A stretch of DNA of 64,000 bases. It comes from Tupaia tana (lineage: Eukaryota; Chordata; Mammalia; Scandentia; Tupaiidae). Positions 58,605 through 64,000 of this stretch are shown in pieces. The position numbers and the translations under genes were made by a program. Positions within the stretch are counted from its first letter, which is position 1. Every line of letters begins with the position of its first letter. The DNA is taken from the NCBI GenBank assembly GCA_026018925.1, contig JAKSZU010000012.1, forward strand, positions 31,051,814 to 31,115,813, written 5' to 3'. The notes below the pieces were generated by a model, which was not told the DNA's origin, searched no databases, and saw only the letters and a program-made list of their open reading frames with translations.

Positions 58605-59080
58605 CACCCTGAGGGGCACTTCTGTCATAGCTGGAACTCAGGGCATAGACTGGTGAGGCTGGTCTAGAGGAGATGAGGGCAGAGAGCTTGGCGGGGCCCG
58701 AGGAGTGAAGGAGCTGGCATGTCAGGTGAGGAGCAGGGACTTCACTTGGTCAGCAGTGCAGAACCACTAAAGGCAGGGGACGGTTCTCTCTTTCCCCCCT
58801 AAAACCGGATTCATGGTATATGTATTCCATGGTTTATTTGTAGTATCTCTGAGCTCTTTCTATCTGAGTACATTTAGATCTTCCTCATTTTAGTGCCCAA
58901 CAGAGGGATGCTATATTAGCTCTACTTTAGAGATTATTAGCAAAAAGCTTTTTTGGAGGATGCAACACTAGCTCTGGGACATAAGATTTTGATTCATTTA
59001 AGGGAAGAAGGTAATTCCTGGCTGGGGTGATAATATGACAGAGTATCTTTCATGTAATTCTTTCCTGTATTTTTGCTTGT
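58605..59080. other. Intergenic, no recognised feature
   Basis: Between PAAF1 and DNAJB13. No exon or repeat recognised. Confidence 0.4.
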
Positions 59081-59257
59081 TTTTTTTTTTTAATTGTTTT
59101 ATTTAACTTTATTTATTTATTTTAATTTGACCAGAGAGGGACAGAGAAAAGGGAGGGAAAGTGAGAAAGCAAGCCGCCAGGTCCGAGACTTGAACCACAG
59201 TCGGTCGGCCATGTGGGAGTCCAGTGCCCTCAACTACCACGCCACCTGCTGGCCCCC
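59073..59257 (-). mobile_element. SINE-B copy
   Basis: 'attctttcctgtatttt' and 'gttctttcctatttttt' flank it; head 'acgccacctgctggccccc'. Confidence 0.88.
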
Positions 59258-59276
59258 AGTTCTTTCCTATTTTTTA

Positions 59277-59486
59277 AAACTTGCCAGAAAGTGCATATAG
59301 TGACCGGAGAATGAGAGAGAGTAACCCAAACGGGGCATGGTCACACTGCAATACCTTCTCTAGTTCTCCATCCTGTTGGGATTTGGGGCACACACACATA
59401 CGTGCCTGGTGTATTTTTTAAGCTACCAGAATCAGCATTTGACTCATGATCAACCATGTGGGATCTGACTACCTTAACCACTGCCT
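59277..59486 (-). mobile_element. SINE-C copy (old)
   Basis: 'gtgcatatagtgaccggag' to 'taccttaaccactgcc'. Confidence 0.6.
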
Positions 59487-59489
59487 TTA

Positions 59490-59571
59490 AAAAAAAAGGT
59501 TATTTACTTCCATGAGTGAGTGAGAGAGGGAAAGAGGGAAACAGAAAACTGCCGCAAACCCCAGCAAGGTC
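59490..59571 (-). mobile_element. SINE-D fragment
   Basis: 'ttacttccatgagtgagtg' is the SINE-D 3' end; interrupted by the next SINE-A. Confidence 0.45.
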
Positions 59572-59834
59572 CTTTTTTTGGGGAGGTTTTCGCTATAGGG
59601 CGTGTGCGCTCACCAGACAGACAGAGAGAGACAGAGAGACAGAAAGCGAGAAATCACCCCCCAGGGGGGATGGTCACACCGCAATCCCTTCTCCTCCATT
59701 CTCCTCTCAGGATCTTGGGCACGCACGCACACGCGCCCGGCGTGAGTTTTAAGCTGCCGGGTCCGGGACACGAACTGCAGTTGACTATGTGGGAGTCCAG
59801 CAACATAGCCATTACTCTAACTGCTGGTTCCCAG
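59572..59834 (-). mobile_element. SINE-A copy, TTAAAACTC subtype
   Basis: Head 'actctaactgctggttccc'; near consensus. Confidence 0.9.
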
Positions 59835-59867
59835 TCCTCAAAACACTCTTAAAAAGAAGATATTCCT

Positions 59868-60151
59868 GGGACCAGCAGTTAGCGTAATGGCTATGTCGCT
59901 GGACTCCCACGTAGTCGACCGCGGTTCGAGTCCCGGACCCGGCGGCTTAAACTCACGCCGGGCGCGTGTGCGTGCGTGCCCAAGATCCCGAGAGGAGAAT
60001 GGAGGAGAAGGGATTGCGGCGTGGCCATCCCCCCTGGGGGGTGATTTCCTGCTTTCTATCTCTCTGTCTCTCTCTGTCTGTCTGGCGAGCGCACGCGCCC
60101 TATAGCAAAAACCTCTCCAAAAAAAAAAAAGAGAAAAAAAAAAAAAAAAAA
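59868..60151 (+). mobile_element. SINE-A copy, youngest subtype
   Basis: Carries gatttcctgctttctatc; gaagatattcctg flanks it (59855 and 60157). The best consensus-like copy in the window. Confidence 0.95.
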
Positions 60152-60159
60152 AAAGAAGA

Positions 60160-60260
60160 AGATATTCCTGTTTTATTCAGATAAGGAAACTGAGGCCCAA
60201 GACAGGAAATGCAGTGCCTTGATGTGGACCTTGGTCAGGCTGCAGGGCCTGTACTCCTCT
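60160..60260 (-). repeat. MIR fragment
   Basis: 'agataaggaaactgaggccc' and 'gcctgtactcctctgctct' in reverse MIR order. Confidence 0.7.
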
Positions 60261-60314
60261 GCTCTACTCTGTGGTCATGAGCAGGTAGCCTGAGACCCCT
60301 GTGACCAGAGCAGT

Positions 60315-60573
60315 TTCTTTTTTTGGAGAGGTTTTTGCTATAGGGCATGTGCGCTTGCCAGACAGACAGAGACAGAGAGACAGAAAGCGAGAAATCACCC
60401 CCCAGGGGGGATGACCATGCTGCAATCCCTTCTCCTCCATGCTCCTCTCGGGATCTTGGGCACGCACGCACACACGCCCAGCGTGAGTTTAAGCCACCGG
60501 GTCCGGGATGCGAACCACGGTCGACTACGTGGGAGTCCAGCGACATAGCCATTTCGCTAACTGCTGGTCCCTA
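60315..60573 (-). mobile_element. SINE-A copy
   Basis: agagcagtttc flanks it (60306 and 60574). Confidence 0.92.
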
Positions 60574-60602
60574 GAGCAGTTTCATTTTCAAGAATGATTT
60601 GT

Positions 60603-60794
60603 AGGGGCGGCAAGTGGTATGGTGGTTAAGGCGACTAGACTCCCACATGGCTGACTGTGGTTCGAGTCCCAGACCTGGCAGTTTGCTTTCTCACCTTCCT
60701 TCTATCTCTCTGTCTCTCTGGTCAACTTCAATAAAAAAATAAAAAATAATAATGACAATGAATAAAAATTAAATAAAAGAATTTAAAGAAAAAA
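60603..60794 (+). mobile_element. SINE-B copy with target-site duplication
   Basis: aagaatgatttgt at 60590-60602 and 60795-60807. Confidence 0.92.
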
Positions 60795-60809
60795 AGAATG
60801 ATTTGTGAT

Positions 60810-61428
60810 GATGGGCTTAGGTGAACTGGAGGGACATATTCCAGAGCTTGGAAAGATTGAATCCTAGGAGGCCCTGGGGGACCTCTCAGATTAGGAAAAC
60901 AGGAAGAGGGAGGACATGACTGAGTCCACTTAGAGGGTAAATGTCTTGACTTCCCAACGCAGGGCTCACTTTTCTAGGTTGCCATCACATTCATGAGCCA
61001 CTTTGTGTGGATTTCCAGAATCAATGTCTTGGTCGTCATAGATGTACTGACCTTTGACATGGCTGAGATCCAACCCTAACAGGAGCAGAGGCCAGCTCTT
61101 AGGTGCCCGGTAGTCATGTCTACTGTGAATGGAAGGAGCCTCCGTTTTCAGCAGACACAGTTTGGGTTTGGTTTTGGTTTTGGTTTTGTTTTGTTTTGTT
61201 TTTCCTTTAGGGCCAAGGAGTGCATTCTGGGTAAGAAAGGGAAGAACAGCTCCCATCCACATCACTGCAGGGCCCCTGAGATTCTGTGCTGGACCTCATT
61301 TCTTGGCTCTCAGGTGCCCCCTTGTGACTTCATGGGAGAAGCACCTCTACCTCTTGTGGAACCAGCTATGAAGTGAATGATCTGGCCACTAGTGTTCATA
61401 ATAGTCTCACACTCGGTAAAGCTTCCCT
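60810..61428. other. Intergenic, no recognised feature
   Basis: Contains a (GGTTTT)n-like low-complexity run at 61163-61205. An open frame on the minus strand crosses it but shows no family resemblance. Confidence 0.4.
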
Positions 61429-61429
61429 T

Positions 61430-61748
61430 TGGGAGCAGGCAGGTGGCATGGTGGTTAAGGCACTGGACTTTCACATAGCCAACTATGGTTTGAGTCCCAG
61501 ACCTGACAGCTTGCTTTCTCACTTTCTCCCATTCTGTCTCTCTCTGATCAAATTTTTTAAAATAGTAATGAATTTGGGGCCGGCAGGTGGCATGGTGGTT
61601 AAGGATGCTGGATTCCCACATTGACAGACCATGGTTCGAGTCCCAGATCTGGTGGTTTTCCCTTTCTCTTTCTCACTCTCATTCTGTTCCTCTCTGGTCA
61701 AATCGAAAATAAATAATAAAGTTAAATAAAATAATTATTTAAAAATAT
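61430..61748 (+). mobile_element. Two direct SINE-B copies
   Basis: 61430-61568 and 61576-61748, both head to tail on the plus strand. Confidence 0.87.
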
Positions 61749-61749
61749 A

Positions 61750-61998
61750 GGGACCAGCAGTTAATGTAATAGCTATGTTGCTGGACTCCCATGTAGTCGA
61801 CCATGGTTCAAGTCCCAGACCCACTGACTTAATCTCACGCCGGGCGCATGTGCGTGCGTGCCCAAGATCCTGAGAGGAGAATGGAGGAGAAGGATTGCCA
61901 CTTGGCCATTCCCCGAGGCGTGATTTCTCACTCTCTGTCTCTCTGTCTTTCTGGCGAGTGCACGTGCCCTATAGTAAAAACCTCTCCAAAAAAAAATG
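61750..61998 (+). mobile_element. SINE-A copy
   Basis: Head 'agggaccagcagttaatgta'; near full-length. Confidence 0.88.
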
Positions 61999-62005
61999 GA
62001 GCCAA

Positions 62006-62126
62006 GGGGGCCAGCAGGTGGCATGTTGGTTAAGGCACTGGACTCCCATATGCCTGACCGTGGACTTGAACCGCAGTCAGCCATGTGGGAGTCCAGCGCT
62101 TCATCCACCATACCACCTGCCACCCC
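62006..62126. mobile_element. Inverted SINE head dimer
   Basis: Plus head 62006-62062 (ends gaccgtgg) is joined without spacer to a minus head 62063-62126 (starts acttgaaccgc). Two half-elements facing each other at the B box. Confidence 0.87.
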
Positions 62127-62171
62127 CCCAATAAATAATTCTTTAAAAACTTAAAAAAAAAAATTATGACA

Positions 62172-62560
62172 GGGGCCAGCAGATGGTGTGGTGGTTAAGG
62201 GCACTGGACTCCCACATGGACAAATGCAGTTTGAGTACTGGACCTGGCAGCTTGCTTTCTCATTTTCTCTCTCTCTCTCACTCTGTTCCTCTCTGGTCAA
62301 ATTAAAAAATAATAATAATAAGTAAATAAATAAAAAAATATTTAATGAAAAACAAAAACACAAACAAAAAACCATGACAGATTATTTTCTTTAAACCATG
62401 ACAAGGGGAACAGGAGGTGGTGTGGTGGTTAAGGCGCTGGACACTCCCACATGGCTGACCATGGTTCGAATCCCAGACCTAGTGGTTTGCTTTCTCTCTT
62501 TCTCTCTAGTAAAATTAAAATAAATAAATAAAATTAAATAAATAATTCCCAAAAATTCAT
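62172..62560 (+). mobile_element. Two direct SINE-B copies
   Basis: 62172-62355 and 62406-62555. Variants of ccatgacaagg surround both (62164, 62371, 62396, 62556), so both landed in closely related sites. Confidence 0.85.
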
Positions 62561-62762
62561 GACAAATGTATTTGTCTTGAAAATTTTTAATTAAAATTAA
62601 TTGTTGCTCTTCTTAAAAATAAAACAAAATGGTATTCCGTAGCTGTTTTTTGAGTCAAGTGACCTTTATCAAGGACACAGAATCAGCTCCAGCTCTCCCC
62701 CCAGACCTTTCATTCACTTTCTGTGAGGCAGAGCCCAGATGGCCTTTTGTTTACAAGGCAGG

Positions 62763-62805
62763 ACTACAACTCCCAGAGTGCTTCTGTGTGGTTGCCAGGA
62801 GCAAC
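62763..62805 (+). promoter_or_regulatory. DNAJB13: ZNF143-type motif and RFX X-box upstream of DNAJB13
   Basis: actacaactcccagagtgc (62763-62781) matches the ACTACA..TCCC promoter motif bound by ZNF143/THAP11. gttgccaggagcaac (62791-62805) is an imperfect palindrome of the RFX X-box type (two GTTGC half-sites in inverted orientation). It lies 66-80 nt before the ATG. Confidence 0.7.
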
Positions 62806-62870
62806 CAAGGAATGCCAACTAACAGCCTTGCAGGAGCTTGAAGACTCCACCAACTCACTGCCCGCCAGCC

Positions 62871-62938
62871 ATGGGCCAGGATTATTACTCTGTGCTCCAG
62901 ATCACTCGCAATTCAGAGGATGCCCAGATTAAGAAGGC
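62871..62938 (+). CDS. DNAJB13: DNAJB13, first coding exon (partial gene)
   Basis: Encodes [20 protein letters not shown] then KKA, the start of an HSP40 J domain, and matches human DNAJB13 as I remember it. DNAJB13 is an axonemal HSP40 of cilia and sperm flagella, part of radial spokes; loss causes primary ciliary dyskinesia and male infertility. The ATG has a good Kozak context (gccatgg). Donor gtaagt at 62939 splits the codon. The HPD motif is in a later exon beyond the window. Order and strand after PAAF1 are as in human. Confidence 0.95.
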
Positions 62939-62944
62939 GTAAGT

Positions 62945-63400
62945 CGGGAGCCCGGTCACAGGGGTGTGCTGGGGCAGGCCTGCCCTCCTCCCTTCCACAC
63001 AGGCTTCCATCGCAGCTTCGGCAGGCAATGTAGACTTCGCGGTTTCTCTTGCTTCTTGCTCACCTGTATCGTGGCTTTGGGCTGGGTACCGCCCAGCCCC
63101 AGGCTAGAATTTCAGACCTTAGTCCTCCTGCAGAATGTCCGTAGGCTCCCAACACTCTTCTCTATGCCCTGTCCCCTCTCCTGGGTGCCCTGGTTTTCGT
63201 AAAAATACAATAGGGACAAAAGAACCCTTGAAACTGTCTCCTGAATATGACAGAGAACCAAGGAATTGTGAATGGAGGGATGGCCTCGCCAGAGGGATGG
63301 ACATTTACAAATTTCATTCTTGCCATCTTAGGGGTTTTGGTGTTGACTAAACTGCATCTCTGGATCCTTCCATAAGTTTTGGGGTCTCTGGCCCATGCCT
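62945..63400. other. DNAJB13 intron 1, repeat-free part
   Basis: No repeat or second exon was recognised before the SINE cluster. Confidence 0.4.
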
Positions 63401-63416
63401 AAGAAAATCTAGGACA

Positions 63417-64000
63417 GGGGCCCAGCAGGTGGCATGGTGGTTAAGGCACTACACTCCCATAGGTCGACCACAGTTCGAGTCCTGGACACAGCAGCTTGAG
63501 GATCATCCTGGTTGCATGTGTGTGCCCAAAATCCTGAGAGGAGAATGGAGGGCAAGGGATTGCGGCATGGCCACACACCCCTGGGGCGTGATTTCTCATT
63601 TTCCCTCTCTCTGTCTCTCTCCAGTGATCGCATATGTCCTATGACAAAAACCTAAAAAAGAAAAAATCTAGGGGACCAGCAGATGGTGTAATGATGACAT
63701 TGCTGGACTCCCACATGGCTGACCAAAGTTCAAGTTCCAGACCGGGTGGCTACCACTTTACGCTGGGCACATGGGCATGCGTCGCCAAAATCCTGAGGGA
63801 AGAATGGAGGAGGAGGGATTGTGGTGTGGCCATCACTCCTGGGGAGTGATTTCTCACTTTCTGTCTCTCTGTCTCTCTCTGTTTTTCCTGCGAGCGCATA
63901 TACCATGTAGCAAAAAATCTCTCTTAAAAAAAGAAAAAGAAAATCTGGGGGACCAGCAGTTAGCATAATGGCTATGTCGCTGGACTCCCATGTAGTCGAC
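63417..64000 (+). mobile_element. Three direct SINE-A copies at one repeated target, last cut by the window
   Basis: 63417-63660, 63674-63938 and 63951-64000 (incomplete). aaaatct(a/g)gg precedes each one (63405, 63664, 63941). Confidence 0.88.

Noticed and set aside
59868-59945. Functional tRNA genes in the SINE heads
   Set aside because: A and B boxes are present but no complete cloverleaf with acceptor stem was seen, and the heads are followed by SINE bodies and A tails.
60966-61265. Minus-strand 99-codon open frame between PAAF1 and DNAJB13
   Set aside because: It crosses a low-complexity GGTTTT run and shows no known domain or splice structure.

Overview
This is a 64 kb stretch of a placental mammal's nuclear genome. 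Three single-copy genes are recognisable from their exons, in the same order and orientation as on human chromosome 11q13.4: COA4 (minus strand), PAAF1 (plus strand, all 12 coding exons) and the first coding exon of DNAJB13 (plus strand, cut by the window edge). Comparisons with human proteins are from memory. No prokaryotic, viral or CRISPR content was seen.

The DNA between exons is packed with one lineage-specific set of tRNA-derived SINEs, by rough tally about 40 percent of the window. I name the types locally. SINE-A (about 250 bp) has a tRNA-like head with A and B boxes, a middle block, a pyrimidine-rich block, a conserved end and an A tail. SINE-B (about 160 bp) has the same head joined directly to the pyrimidine block and ends in an AT-rich tail. 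SINE-C are old, diverged long relatives. SINE-D is an older element with a different head. A dense tRNA-SINE landscape with almost no 7SL SINEs, plus one fossil 7SL monomer, best fits a colugo (Dermoptera, whose CYN SINEs are tRNA-derived). This call is an inference at moderate confidence. Old pan-mammalian repeats (MIR, L2, L1M, MER5A, MER20) also occur.

Layout: 1-5.9 kb is intergenic. COA4 coding exon 2 is at 5957-6230 with its intron up to about 9.3 kb. A CpG-rich head-to-head promoter lies at about 9.2-9.66 kb. PAAF1 runs from its ATG at 9555 to its stop at 57049, with a poly(A) signal at 57389. An intergenic stretch follows, then the DNAJB13 promoter and exon 1 at about 62.76-62.94 kb and its intron 1 to the end. 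The 12 PAAF1 exons splice into an uninterrupted 392-codon frame, so the gene looks functional; intron 8 has a GC instead of a GT donor.

Three processed retrocopies lie in PAAF1 introns: an unidentified mRNA 3' end (15577-16237), RPL30 (38892-39389) and SNRPG (49033-49468), the last only 37 nt from exon 10. The most unusual signals are structural: several fold-back (inverted-duplication) scars, two SINE head-to-head inverted dimers, triple-nested SINEs, and target sites that were hit repeatedly.
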